In this document: positions 1-11,938 of the stretch, piece by piece
Numbering within the stretch: position 1 is the stretch's first letter
Layout of the letters: the number at the start of each line of letters is the position of its first letter
From: Sipunculus nudus
Lineage: Eukaryota; Annelida; Sipuncula; Golfingiida; Sipunculidae
DNA: 64,000 nt
Direction: 5' to 3'
NCBI GenBank assembly: GCA_026874595.1
Contig: CM049316.1
Span: 33,053,339-33,117,338 of the forward strand
Notes under the pieces: model-generated
Seen by the model: only the letters and a program-made list of their open reading frames with translations
Databases searched by the model: none
What the model was told of the DNA's origin: nothing
Translations under genes and position numbers: made by a program

Positions 1-145
1 TAGATGAATATGCATATAACTTATATATCCAGTACACAGCAAACAATAAAACGAAAGGACCATGTTAGACTGAGTCTTGAAGTTACAGTTTTCGAAAGCT
101 CACATGACTTTTATATGAAAACAGACAGGGAAATGTAAAGAGTAC

Positions 146-532
146 TTTTAAAGGGGCCTAATCACCTATCTGACCTTTATAAACTAAAGGTAATCCCTTG
201 GAGCTTTTATGAGAATCAACACACACACACAAGCTGTTTTGTCTGGGGACAAGTCAGAAAAGCCAGAGCTTTGCAAAAGGCGTTTGCAACAAGTGACACT
301 TCTACCTCCGCATAAATGCAACCTGTCACCTTAAGTTACATATTTTTTCCCGTTTGTCAACGCTGCTGTTATCAAACATGTTATTGGTAAACAAGTTTAT
401 ACATCCTTTACGGAGGCATTATAAGTACTTTTTATGGCCAGAGTTACCCTTTAATCGTTCAAATATACATAGAGGAAGCCAGAAATCAAATGAATTCTAT
501 TTCAAAAGGTAGGTTAATGGGCCCCTTTAAAA
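146..532 (+). mobile_element. MITE-like element, copy A, with terminal inverted repeats
   Basis: Begins TTTTAAAGGGGCC and ends with the reverse complement GGCCCCTTTAAAA. The inverted similarity continues inward through the AATCACCTATC and AGGTAGGTTAAT stretches, so the ends form long imperfect inverted repeats. There is no coding capacity. A second copy lies inverted at 12488-12953; the two align end to end, including the shared motifs CTACCTCCGCATA and GAGGAAGCCAGAAATCA. A short direct repeat (AAGAGT) sits just outside both ends and may be a target-site duplication. Seen: ends and second copy. Known: structure typical of non-autonomous DNA transposons. Superfamily not determined. Confidence 0.85.
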
Positions 533-932
533 AGAGTGAGAGCATCCCGTACACTGATGACAGACAGCTAGTTAGTGGTACGGTAACGTATTTTTATTCT
601 AAAATATGGGCAACCACCTAATTCATGGACAGATAAAGGTTTCATTATCAAGTTATACCTGATGCTTTTGATTTGTTGTTAATTTGGTATACATAACTGT
701 ATACCTACCCACTATTATGTTACAGAAAGTACCAACATAGTCAAACGTTTCTTTAGAGTTACATTTTTTTGTTACACCTGTTAAACACTGAAGTATCTGT
801 TTGACAAAAGAGGCACTTTTTTTAACAGAAAATTTTGTTTCAGTTTTGGTTTTAGCTTCCCAAGGTATATGCCCAGGTAATTAATCTGTAACCATGTTTT
901 GTGTGATCTATAAGACACTGCAGATAGTGGTT
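533..932. other. AT-rich spacer, nothing recognised
   Basis: T-runs and short AT-rich words only. A TTTCAG/TTTTAG pair near 836-855 is not followed by an open frame with a usable donor. Confidence 0.6.
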
Positions 933-1031
933 ATACAGTGGAACCTGTCTGAAAGACCACCTATCTGATAAGACCATCCTCGGGTGAACCGTCTCACTTG
1001 TGGTCTTATTACACATGTTTCACTGTATACA
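933..1031 (+). mobile_element. Small TA-flanked CAGTG-ended inverted-repeat element
   Basis: The left end reads ATACAGTGGAACCTGT; the right end is ACATGTTTCACTGTAT, whose reverse complement matches at 14 of 16 positions. TA flanks the CAGTG ends, as expected of mariner/Tc-type insertion. The interior repeats the words GACCAC, AAGACCA and GGTCTTAT in both orientations. Related copies lie at 52060-52237 and, truncated, at 31283-31408. No coding capacity. Assignment to a mariner-type MITE is inference from the ends. Confidence 0.8.
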
Positions 1032-1400
1032 TATAGCGACAGTGCTGAATTTATATATGAGCAGATGGAATTGCATAAAAACTGAAAACAAAGCTTTAAT
1101 TTTATTTCATTTATTTCGTTTATTATATCAGATGCATAACACATAAGTTTTAAGCATATGTCTAAAATTAAGAAACCTGATAAGGGTACTAACACTCGTC
1201 CGTAATAATTAAGTTAATTTTGCCGAGTTTGTTAAATTGCCTAGTTGCATAGTAACACTGAAACTAGTTAAGCAGCCTCCTTGGCGAGGAAGTAGGGCGT
1301 CACTTGTGCCGAAACACAGCTATAAGTATATGGTAAACCTTTATGAATGTCATACTTTTCTAAAATAATGAAAGGTTATAAATATTATTGAAGTGAAGTT
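1032..1400. other. Spacer, nothing recognised
   Basis: AT-rich sequence with no open frame, repeat match or RNA-like motif that I can support. Confidence 0.5.
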
Positions 1401-1404
1401 GGTG

Positions 1405-1670
1405 CTCGAGCCGGTCACAGCACATAGCCAAAGCTATGTCCGTACCGGCTCCCTCGACAAGATGTTTTTCAGTTCGAGTCTATAATGGAAGGTCCAGGTT
1501 GAAAGGTGAGTTGACAGTAGATACAAATTACGCCAATGTAGTGGGAAAGGTGGAGGAAGCCGGAGAACGGGCCACTACAACCCACTCCCATGGCAACACC
1601 TGGGATCGAACATGGATCGTCAGTGGAGTGGGCCGGCTGTTTTACCGCTCGAATATTCAGGCCCCAAAAA
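1405..1670 (-). repeat. tRNA-derived SINE-like element with an internal hairpin
   Basis: Read on the minus strand, 1602-1612 gives TGTTCGATCCC, a close match to the tRNA B box (GGTTCGANTCC), and the stretch upstream (about 1640-1665) is A-box-like. The body runs toward lower coordinates. Its far end, 1409-1453, folds on itself: GAGCCGGT and ACATAGC pair with GCTATGT and ACCGGCTC around a CAAA loop. An 85-codon plus-strand frame (1436-1693) covers the same DNA but looks incidental. No second copy is in the window, so the family and its limits are uncertain. Confidence 0.5.
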
Positions 1671-1946
1671 GTTTATGTAGGTATCAAAAATAATTCTAGC
1701 AATGTTAAGTTTCAGCAGTTTTTCGCATACATTGAGTGAATAAAAAGGAGAGCAAAGGTTTGCTTCCCGTTATTGCATGCTTAATCTTAAAGGTATGCCT
1801 CCTAAGAGTTCCTAAACTAGGGTGGACTCCAGATTGAATCTGGCACTGACTGTGGGGTATAAGGGCAGGAGGATAAAAAGACCAGAAGGGGCGCAGACCA
1901 GTCTGTCTGGTCCTGTATGTATTATAATAACTCAGCAGGGCCTCAC

Positions 1947-2056
1947 CTGTCTGGGCTGTTGTTCGCCGAGGCCTTGATTCTGCTCCTCACCTGAAGTATT
2001 CTCCGACGAGACCCGGTGCCGACGACTGCCCCATCTGGCGCGCCTCAGCGGTACTA
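1947..2056 (-). CDS. Candidate internal exon, unrecognised product
   Basis: On the minus strand a strong acceptor (CTTTCTTACTTTTGCAG) precedes 2056. Two nested donors follow, each CAG|GTGAGG: one ends the exon at 1991 (66 nt) and one at 1947 (110 nt). The longer form has a single frame open throughout, beginning with two bases of a split codon and ending in phase 0. It reads VPLRRARWGSRRHR, then a Ser/Glu/Gln-rich tail ending EQQPRQ. The short form is also open in a second frame (STAEARQMGQ...). The stretch is CpG-rich and much less AT-rich than its surroundings. The basic then Gln/Glu-rich peptide suggests a disordered linker. No family recognised. Confidence 0.38.
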
Positions 2057-3530
2057 CTGCAAAAGTAAGAAAGTATTTTTGTAAAAATATATAACTCACT
2101 TACTATTAAATATAATATAACACCTTCTCTTTCATCCCGCACACGACACGTCATAAATGTTTTATGTAAGTCATAATTTCGTCATGTTTATGTCGACCGA
2201 AATGGTCAACAGAAATCATTAATTTATATCTGTATATTCAATTAAAATCATTCCTGGGAATCGTCTTTTACCACGACTGAGGCGGACTAGTCATGCATGC
2301 TACATAAGGAAAATCATTTGCAGCGCGACCCTCAACCAGGGTCACACATAATGAAAGGATAAAACCCAAAATTCAGAACCGTTTAAACTGGATAATTTAC
2401 TGCGATGGAAAGATCGAATTGTATATGACATTATTGTGGCTAAATAAAATTTTCATATAACGCAGTATTTATGAATATTACCCAACACAGAGGACATATC
2501 TAGCGTTTTATATTGTCACTTAGTGCTAACCCCCGTACATGGGTCCTCCGTTCACGTATATAATTGTTGAGGATTCAAGGGAGTTTTGAAGTGGACACTC
2601 AAGTGGTGTGTGTCATGATATTCAATAAAGCCATATTTGAAATTTTGTGTATTATGTGCACCAAATAAAAATTGCCCTCGTCCACGACGCTGTATGAATG
2701 TAACTTGTATAAGGAATGTCAATTCGTGACCACGACAATCCTTGGAACTACAACATTTCAATCCAATATCACATTCCTATTCACGAATGAATATGGTATA
2801 AAAGATTAAGTAGGCTGAAATATAATAATATATTTGGCAAAGAAAAGTCGCATTTAACGGAAAAACAAATTCTCAGGTCATAACTTTTCATGTTTCACAG
2901 CTTCATTTCATGCATTTCTTCCTTGTTTACAAAGAATTATTATGTGTTTGATGTCTTTATAAATAAAACATGAAGTTCCTATCGCTTTTTGCTGTTTATG
3001 TAACATGATTTAAAACCAAAATCACGATGAGATCTTAAACCGACAAGTAATGGTTAAATCAAATTAAAAGGGAGATTCAGTGCGGTTGAGTAGCGCCGGG
3101 CGGATGGGCCATTGGGAAACCGAAGTTTAAACACTTAATGACGAAAAAAAGATCCGGATTTTACGTATTCCACCGTTTTTCTGCCTCATATTGCACCAGT
3201 ACAGCCTACATATTATGAATAAGTTCTTTATCATACCTTCCCTATTCAAGAGTTCAAGCCTTAACCCGCATACACATGACACAGGGATCGTCGTGTACAT
3301 CATGAGAAGTATATAAATCGAACTGACATCATTCAAAGCACATTGTATCACGCGGTATATGCAGGTGTCACATCAATGAAATAGTTGCTAATTTGTACTG
3401 CGATAGTCTGATATAATTCAGAAAGGGCTATTTTACATATGTTTGGTCTACTATGGTTGAATGCGTTCATATTATGTCAAACTGGGTGGATAAAACATGA
3501 AATTACGGGAATGCTGCATTGGAATTCAAC
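2057..3530. other. Spacer with one weak minus-strand frame
   Basis: Mostly AT-rich. On the minus strand 2552-2761 encodes 69 residues (MKCCSSKDCRGHELTF... to ...NPQQLYT) with ordinary amino-acid composition and no low-complexity bias. I see no convincing acceptor ahead of it and do not recognise the peptide. Near 3079-3110 a GGTTGAGTAGCGCCGGGCGG stretch is locally GC-rich but is not identified. Confidence 0.35.
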
Positions 3531-3657
3531 AGTAGTAGTAGTAGTAGTACTAGTAGTAGTAGTAGTAGTAGTAGTAGTAGCAGCAGTTGTGATAGTAGTA
3601 ATAATAATGATAAAAATAATAAAAATGATGATAATGATAATAATAATAATAATATTA
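3531..3657 (+). repeat. Trinucleotide microsatellite (AGT)n decaying into (AAT)n
   Basis: A nearly pure AGT array with AGC interruptions passes through GAT units into AAT/AATG units. The long hydrophobic frames seen on both strands here are repeat translation, not genes. Confidence 0.97.
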
Positions 3658-3856
3658 AATTGATTTTAAAGAATAATTTCTTAATGACAGTCTGATATAT
3701 GTACAACATTAGGTCCCCAAAAAACTGATGCTGGTCGTAGCTGCTGACATCTAACGGTGAACTCCATAACATCACTAAACGAGAATTATCGCAAAGCGCT
3801 CTTGTAGGCTAAGTTTGACCAAAACATAACATATAACAGGTATTTATATAAAAGCT

Positions 3857-3968
<112 letters not shown>

Positions 3969-5716
3969 AGGCTTTTGCATTCATTAAAACGAAAACTAAT
4001 TTAATGAAACAAGGATGCCAATCTATTATACAAGAAAAGCCTACCTCCTTTAATCACCAACTCCATCCAATTATGTAAACTAATAATTAATCAATGATTA
4101 CCGACAATAACATAATATTTAAAAAAAACAGGATATATATGATGTCAGACTAATTTCTGCTTTTGCATCTAGATATAAGCATTCTGGTTATACAATACGC
4201 AATAGATTTAGTTTGAAAGATAAATTTTTTTACAATTTACCTTTTTTATGTTATTTTCAAATCAATTCAAATATTTACTGTAGATTGTTCTTATCTCTTA
4301 TGATGCTAGGTTTTATTGAGTATGAACGGTAATTCGTCATAAGCACTGCTACGTGCGAGCAAATTCATGCAGTGTTTTTATAACCTCCATGTCAGTGTCA
4401 TCATGCCACATTACACACCTTAGGCATTGGCCGCGTTACGGTCATTCTAACCCTTTCGACGTATCAATGACTTGCAGCATCACGTTTTGACGTGCACATT
4501 TATTGTCAGGGCGACCTTTTAGAAACGTGCGATACTAGGTTGTTGCCAATGCATCGTAAACCAATTACTGGTCCTTACTTTGATAACAAGTAGCATGATA
4601 AAAAAACTGTCCTCTAGAATGGGTATCCATGATGGCCAACATATTGTTCATCCCTCTGTTAGAAGTTATTTCTTTAAAAAAAAATCTCTTTCCATTTATA
4701 GGTAATTTTGTTTTTTTGTGGGGGGGGGGGGGGGCTGAACTGTAAAACCTCAAAATCCAACCTTGTCATAAATCAAGGAAGAGCATCCTGTTTTCATTAC
4801 TCATACGCAGGCTTAAAAAATGTTTTTAATTTCACCAAGCCTTTACAACAAAAACATGAAATTTGACTATAAACAATGCTTACTAAACCTATTTTAATGG
4901 CACAAATCTACTCGCTTCACTACATATATACCTATACATCTGGTGTCTTCAGAAGTCCCCAGTGTTTGTTGGAAAAGATTCAATTCCCACAATATCTAAA
5001 CAGCAGAGCCAAACACTTGTGAGTTCGATTCGGTGCAGACTGTATGCTGTTTCCACAGGTTGCTATGAACAGCTAATGAGAATGACTCCAAAGAAATCCA
5101 TGAAAACAGGGCACTGTAGGTATATATACTGGCAAAATCGGCTATTGCAAGCATTGGGAAGGTTGAATGATATAATTGTATAAACTGCCACTGTGTAAGA
5201 AGTATAATCCCATAAAAAGACGAAACGCCAATGCCTAGAACTTCCAAATTAATAACTTTCAAGACTTTCACACTCGAGGAACAACCTTGTTTAGGCAAAT
5301 AATTCAGAGAATAAATACCAAAAATAGGTGATGCTTAACAGACTGGTATGCCAGGTTTGCCAACGTCCACCATTAAAACATCTCTTTCCTTATGACAGTA
5401 TCAGTATAATAGATTAGATCAGTTGTGATATAATCTTCAATGAATATTCAATTCATTGCAGATAAATTGTGTCAGATAAAAAACCCTGCCATCGTATTAA
5501 CTCTCTGTCACCGCATAAATCAACAGTCCTTTGTCAAATGGCTGTCATGCATAGTCCCACTGGATAAAAAAGGCAAAATTTAACAAACTGGGCAGTGTTA
5601 GCTTCATTGGAAAGAATTATTCAGTGAAAAAATTCAATTCATGAACCACATGTTTTATGTATTTTAAATGGTTCCAAGAATTTACCAAGTGGCAGTTATT
5701 AATTATGATTAATGAA
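3969..5716. other. AT-rich spacer with a G15 tract
   Basis: Contains G15 at 4720-4734. Around 5060-5120 an acceptor-like CTGTTTCCACAG is followed by a short open stretch, but the downstream GT context is weak and I do not call an exon. Nothing else recognised. Confidence 0.5.
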
Positions 5717-5828
5717 CCCCCCCCCCCAAGGTGATGGGGGCTTACATGTATTGCTTAAGTAATATTTTTTCTTGAGTCCTGATTGTGTGTGTGTGTGTTG
5801 GTGTGTGCGGGGTGGGGTGGGGGGGGGG
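5717..5828 (+). repeat. C11, (TG)n and G-rich simple sequence
   Basis: C11 at 5717-5727, then a TG repeat with interruptions (about 5784-5807), then GGGG-TGGGG-T-G10 ending at 5828. Another C11 lies at 6129-6139. Confidence 0.9.
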
Positions 5829-6204
5829 CTTACATGTACACGAGGGCTATAACTATTTTCTATTTTCCTAACCTTTTTAGCACCTGATCAATTATATGGC
5901 TATTTCAGACATTTCCTCATTTTAATCATTTGCACCTGATATGAATTCTTCCATGACAGTTTTCTTCGTTAGAAAGATTGGTATATTACCGGTCCTACAC
6001 TGGGACAGGATTTTTCAATGGGCCGAGTTCGCAGGCTTCACCTAAGGTGGCGCTAAGATAGGCTTTAAGCGAAATATCCGAAATAATGTAAATTTCTTTA
6101 AGATTTTAGAGATTATAAGGAAAAATGACCCCCCCCCCCTTCAGTAGTCACTTTGTTTTGTTCCAAACACGTCAAGGCCTAAAACTTGTATTTGTGGCTT
6201 CAGA

Positions 6205-6285
6205 GAAGTTGCTTTTCTTGCGAAGCGGTTGGAACGTCGGACATGTGCGCCAACGACATGGGTTCGACCTGGATCGGCCCAGAAT
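6205..6285 (+). repeat. tRNA-like SINE head or tRNA relic
   Basis: The stretch ending GGGTTCGACC (6260-6269) is B-box-like, with an A-box-like GAAGCGGTTGGAACGTCGG about 40 bases upstream. Acceptor and anticodon stems do not close well, so it is not a functional tRNA gene. The body of the element is not recognisable. Confidence 0.4.
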
Positions 6286-7319
6286 TTTCCCCTAAGTAAT
6301 TTCTCTTCGTAATAATATGTGCGGTAGTTGAGAGGTCTCTAGTTTCAAATCTTCCTTAGCAAAACCCTCGTTTCGTTTGACTTGCCGTCGGATTTAATTG
6401 CTGAATGGGTTTTAATTTTATTAGGTCCCCCACATGTTATAAACACTTGAATAAACACAAAAGGAACAGCCGTTGGATGGGCGTTTTCTGGTTTATTTTT
6501 GTAAAACTTAAAGGGATTATCTTTAGTTAACAGACGTCAGATATCTGAATATGCCTCTTAAATATTGTATTGTTTCATTTCTGGTCGTCTCACCGAGACT
6601 CTTATTTAAACTCTTTTCAAGATTGATTTCCGGGTGTTCTGATATGGAAATATTCTGTAAAACTAGTCCTGTTCCTGACCAATCTGTATTTATAACCACA
6701 AGAGAGCCATATAACGATAATATATCCCTTTATATAAATAACCAATTATCTTTTCCATGATAATTTAGACCAATATCGAACAGACAAGAGATCACTTTGA
6801 GTTTTCCTTTCAGATTATAATGAGTTGTGTATCGTTGGGAGTAAGTTAGGATTATAAGGATGGCGCTGAGGGATTGTAAAGTTTGTATTTAATATCTTTC
6901 TGAACTCAATTTCATTATCACATTAATTTCATTCTAAAGGTCTTTCTGTTTCATGAATATCAATCCCAGTTTGTCTAGCACGTCTTTAGTTACATTGCAA
7001 TATCATGAATTCACTGAAAGCGTTTTTCCTTCGAATAACTATAATCATCAAGTTAAAATACCTTTATTTAGAGTTATGACGGAGTAACTTTTATTCGGTA
7101 TTTTGAAAGACATCATGGGTTCCACTCAAAACGAGCCTCTTATATACACATGTCACATACATACGCATATGTTATCTTAAAATGTACAAAACCGCCTAAT
7201 TGTTTTAAAATGCTGCACTTTTTTCATTCTTTATATTAGTATGTTCATTTGCAGAGTTCCATTAAGGTTTGGGACTACACGACAGGGCGGTAACACTCGC
7301 TTCTCTTATTTATTTTATA
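6286..7319. other. AT-rich spacer, nothing recognised
   Basis: No repeat pair, inverted repeat or supported exon found. A 69-residue frame at 6551-6760 has no splice support. Confidence 0.5.
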
Positions 7320-7570
7320 TCCTGGTGTCACGCAGACCCGGTGTCTACCGCACCCGCAGGTCCTGGGTGTGTAATCACCCCCATTTCTCGGTAGTAACAC
7401 TTAGGAAGACACACTCGTATGTGAGCGATATACGGATGGGCCCTGGGGTACGGCCGTACCATTAAGCCTGCAGAGCGGTCACCCTGAATTGGGGCCTACC
7501 GTTAAATCTCTCTGCTCCTCGGCTCTGAACTCACGACCTTGCTTATGGGACTGTGCTCTCCCATAGAAAA
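7320..7570 (-). repeat. tRNA-derived SINE, family shared with 50570-50790
   Basis: Read on the minus strand it starts with a tRNA-like head: A-box-like GAGAGCACAGTCCC at about 7547-7560 and B-box-like GTGAGTTCAGAGCC at 7521-7534. The body shares several blocks with 50570-50790 in the same order: CCGCTCTGCAGGCTTAATGG, ACTCACAnACGAGTG and ACACACCCAGGACC. Two matching copies 43 kb apart make a dispersed family clear. Origin from a tRNA is inferred from the box motifs. Confidence 0.75.
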
Positions 7571-9477
7571 CACAAGCGGGTACGGCGCCACATGTTAAAA
7601 TGAAACGGTTCTGGGGCAATGGCTGATGATTATGTGTCGATATGACGTCATCTAACGGTGCGTCATATGGAACCATGCATTGGGGAAATTATAACGGGTG
7701 GTGTTAGCTCAAACCTCCTCCTGAAGTTTATAATAGTGAAGTCTATCCTTGGAAAATGCCTTGAAAATGACAAAATAGCCAGAGGGGGGTGTCATTTTTT
7801 CCAAACCCCTTTTCAGCTTTTATATATTAATATAAATATGTGTTTATGTAACCAACAATACTTATTTTAATATGTACACAGTTCACTTTACAGAGTGAAT
7901 CCAACCCAACTGTTTATATTTGATATAATTTGACCAAGAAATAAAATGACACATTCTATAGACTGACTTCCCAAAATCAAAAGCAATTTTAAGCCATAGT
8001 TCGGACTCATTTTTTTTCAGCATCCACTTTCTCTAAACAAATATTTATTTAAACTCAGATCAAAACTAATTATCCCAAACCAACGTTTTATTCATTAAGA
8101 GCGCCCGCATTGTGCCCATATGGACGAGTGCATTCCACTGCAGGCTCTGAGATGAAAACCAGTCATTCGAAGAATTGGGTGCATAAAAAAACATACAAAG
8201 ACACACTTTATGCTGCATACAAATGCATGGGGAGCAATAAACAGAGACAGTGACTATCAGCTAGAAGGAAAATGTTTAAGGGACTAAAATGTAGAGATTT
8301 CTTATATCTTAAACATAATACACAAATATAAGAAAGTTTATATATATATCTATTGGACATAGCTGTCAGCTTATCTTGACAGATGATTCTGGCAGCTTCC
8401 TGGATTTCTCTGGGGGGAAATACAAGTACATAAAAAGTATAATCCTCTGGGTGATTTTTGAGTATCAGATTACACAAAGGGTGACCAAGATTAATAACTG
8501 ATTGATGATATGTCGTTTGGACTCATTTTCACATAATATAGCATTCCCTATAGGAAATGCGTGGCTTTATAAAGAATGTTTATTGTCAGTAGATTAGCCA
8601 CAGAATGTATACATTCCTGGGGCGTATGTCTATGTATGTTCAACGGCTCAAGTCATGGAATATTGATTATACATTCCATTAGAAATATCATACAGGGAAT
8701 GCGAAGATTACATTCTTTAATATTTTATCTGTTTTCATCCCCTTTTTTACATTACGCAATATAGGTTTAAAACGGCAACACAGCTTTTGACACCTCAGCC
8801 AGTCTTTCGGAAGGTCATACCATGTTCATGACTGCGAACCAATCATCGCAAATATTCATAATTTACAGAATAAGTTATATTAAACGAACTGTATGTAAAA
8901 AAATGTTTTTGTAATAATCGCACTCGACAATGGGCAATTTGGTAACTATGTGCTTAATTTAAAAAATTTTAAACAGTAAAACCGTTTAGATTTTGTTTAT
9001 TCGATTTCGAGAAAATTAATTTAATTTTGATTTTATAATACAAGATGATCAAGACCTACAATATGACAAGGTGCTATATACATAATTTATGAAAAACAAA
9101 CTCTTTTCTAGTATGACTTCGAGTGATTCGTAATACTCTGCCTGCAGAGAGTTTAATCAAATTTAACGCACTAGCTACGTTGATTTTCAATTACATTTGC
9201 CACGAAGCCTAAAGTACATTCATATTTGAAGTTTTAACAAAGCTAATATACACAAGGGGACAAAGCAGTATGTTTTCTCCTCAAATTTGTAATGAAAAGA
9301 AAACGGGAGCTACATTTTTTACCATAGAAATCAAAAAGACATACTGGGAGAAACACGCCCACATCAGACTTGACACTCTGATCCTTTTTTTTTTCACTCC
9401 GGCAATATTTTTAACTGCCAGTTACATCCAAGCACGTTTTGTGATGTCTGCCGCTGCGTTATTAGATTCTGTGACCT
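7571..9477. other. AT-rich spacer, nothing recognised
   Basis: Poly-T-rich, with short chance frames. The 8208-8477 minus-strand frame (89 residues) has no splice or family support. An AATAAA on the minus strand lies near 8996, about 480 bp downstream of the candidate exon at 9478-9565. Confidence 0.5.
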
Positions 9478-9565
9478 TTAGCTACAAGTCGAGCAACACT
9501 TTTTTCCTCTTTTAGTTGGCACCGTTGTCGCTTTCCTGTCATCTTCCTTTGGACTTTTGGCAGCG
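9478..9565 (-). CDS. Candidate terminal coding exon with Cys-rich basic C-terminus
   Basis: On the minus strand a polypyrimidine tract of about 40 bases (9566-9608) ends CTCCTGCGGCAG at the acceptor. The exon opens with one base of a split codon. It then reads AAKSPKEDDRKATTVPTKRG followed by KKCCSTCS and stop TAA at 9480-9478. The peptide is lysine-rich and ends in a basic-plus-cysteine cluster, the kind of tail that is often lipidated on membrane-associated proteins; that role is inference. It is not a CaaX box. No domain is visible in 28 residues. The acceptor is the best in the window. Confidence 0.4.
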
Positions 9566-10382
9566 CTGCCGCAGGAGAAAGTGAAAGAGAGAGTCAAAGA
9601 AAGAAAAAAAATCCAAGTTGTAGTTTTGCTGAATTTTGTGTTTTAAGTGTTTGTCCTGAAGAAGTATTGGTACTGCAAAATAATCGTGAATATTACTTGT
9701 AATTTTACCTTCTTTCTGTGCCAGTGTCATCTATTATTGTGCTTGAAATGTTTATATCCATGTAAATTATATATGTGTAAATGCCATCATTTATTTTTAT
9801 TATTCTTTTAAAGCTTTAAATATGAATGCTCATTAAACTATTCAGGCAATAGACTGGTTCCCGTCACTAATCATGTAGCCCTATGCTCTGGAAGAAGAAA
9901 AGAGAACAGGGGGCGGACAACTAATCTATTGATACATTGCCGTTTCGCTTCCGTCACAGAGTTACTTCAGCAGATTTCTAATGAAGTCAAAATAACTGAG
10001 GTTTACAAAGGGAAATTCTGTCGATTAGGTAAACACATTTTGCGCCGCCACATTTATTGCTTTGTCATAAGACAAACAGCAATAATACTCTCTACCAAAT
10101 ATTTTTTTTTATAAATTCACCTTAATTTGCATTTTCATATTCCGTAAACATTCTTGGTTTAAGGCAACCCCTATAACATTTTTCTTTATCTGTAAGAAGT
10201 TCAGGCGAAGCGCTCGCTTTGACGGGACGTGTCTTATTGAGAAATAGAAATAAAACAATGTACGTAACACCAATAACAGCCTCCATCAAAGAACAATATG
10301 CATTTTTTTTCGTGAAATGATGAATAAAACTGTAACCCAGTGATCTGTGTTAGATTCTTGAACAGGAGTACAAAGAAAAAAA
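9566..10382. other. Spacer with possible retroelement tail motif
   Basis: 9648-9690 contains TGTCCTGAAGAAG followed by a weak hairpin (TATTGGTACTGC). From memory, a CCTGAAGAAG-hairpin motif is common at 3' ends of several invertebrate retroelements; one example alone is not enough for a call. The rest is AT-rich without features. Confidence 0.3.
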
Positions 10383-10493
10383 TACGTTCTTAATTTCCTT
10401 AATATACTCGCGCATACATGCGCTCTTACCAATAACCTACGTTCTTAATTTCCTTAATATACTCGCGCATACATGCGCTCTTACCAATAACCT
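10383..10493 (+). repeat. Perfect tandem duplication of a 55-bp unit
   Basis: The 55 bases from 10384 are repeated without a mismatch from 10439. Each copy begins ACGTTCTTAATTTCC and ends TTACCAATAACCT. The absence of divergence means either a very recent duplication or an assembly error. Confidence 0.98.
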
Positions 10494-11938
10494 GTCTTAC
10501 GTTATGTAAGCCTGATTGTTGTTAAACTTTTATAACTGATAAGTCAGCTTTAGGCAATTGGAGCTGGGTCGCCAGCAGACTGCCAGGGCTTTTTGTAATA
10601 ATGGAAGAGGTGTTCAAGTGAATTTAAATCATTTTATTCAGTTGGTCATGCTGTTTCGTCTCATCAGTTTTCAAACGTTAATTCTCAGCAAAGAAAATTA
10701 CCAAACTCCACTACTGGTTCTCTTGGAAGAGCCCTTTTATTTGGTTGGCAAGGATATTATGTTTATACCTGACACCTGAATATACACGAACACACGCATT
10801 TATGTGGGCGTTATTGTATTGATACATCTATAATAAAAATATGAAGTCGGACCTATAAATCCCGCTGAAATCAGACTTTCGGTGTATACTTAGTGCATCA
10901 CTTAAGTGACACTTGTTCTCCTAACAATGGGTTTAATTGAGTCACCCTGTGAAACAATGGAAAATTAAACCATGAATTTAAAAAAAATGGTAACTCAGAT
11001 TACCTTCAAATTTCAATAATTTTTTCCTTGGGTGTTACTCCTCAAAATTTCATCGAAATCTCTTCCTACTGATTGCAAAGAATAAGTAACATACACACAA
11101 GCCTTAGAAACCAAGGGGTTTAATAATAGCTTCGCCTCCCGGCGGAAGTAAAAGAACCAGGATAACAGGCGTGTCGGCGGCAAAAGTATAGTTCATAAAT
11201 GAAAGTTTTAATCGATGATAATTTTTCAGCGTGTTGCCAGATAGCGCCTCTTAAAAATACCTAGACGGCTCCATGTTGGTGTCATAATGGAGGATCATTT
11301 GACAGCATTGAGGTTGCCTACACTTTGCTACTAGTGATGTAAACCGTTCAGGGTGTTACGAGGTGACATAAAAGCGGACCGAACTGTCTCGCTTGTGAAG
11401 CGGGACATACCTTTGACGACCTGAATCTGGACCCATTCTTTCAACCCTGAGCAACCATTTTTAAGGGTTAAAAAGAAAATTTTGCGGACCTGAGGAACTT
11501 CCTAGGTTTCTAGATTGGATCCCCCTCCCCCTTTCATTATCTTGGATCCCATCCGGCATATAGTGTTCCGAAGCACTGCTACGGGCGGTTGAAAAGTCAC
11601 CAAAAAACAAATTATAATAAAATGATGTAATCATATACTCGCTTATGTGTCCCATGTAGAAGCGGATGTCCCCAAAAATGCCTTTAAACAGGTGTTTTCA
11701 CATGCAGATTTTCTCGCATAAAATCGTGAAAGTAAAAGATATACACAGATATGCAACGATAATGGTTAAATTACTCCCTGCAGGCCAAGTTGGAAACAAT
11801 TCTATAGATTGATACCCCAAGTATAATTTACATTTGCATTTTTAAACTGATGCGGCGGCCTGCTCTCCAGTAAAATTGGACTCGTTGTTATGGTGATAGC
11901 CATTGGTTCATCATGTAACTACATTTTTTTCTCATTAC
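10494..11938. other. Spacer, nothing firmly recognised
   Basis: The section 11030-11070 (CTCAAAATTTCATCGAAATC) resembles retroelement 3' tails by eye only. No frames with splice support. Confidence 0.4.

Noticed and set aside
9855-9900. Very good minus-strand acceptor (TTCTCTTTTCTTCTTCCAG)
   Set aside because: All three frames hit a stop within seven codons downstream.
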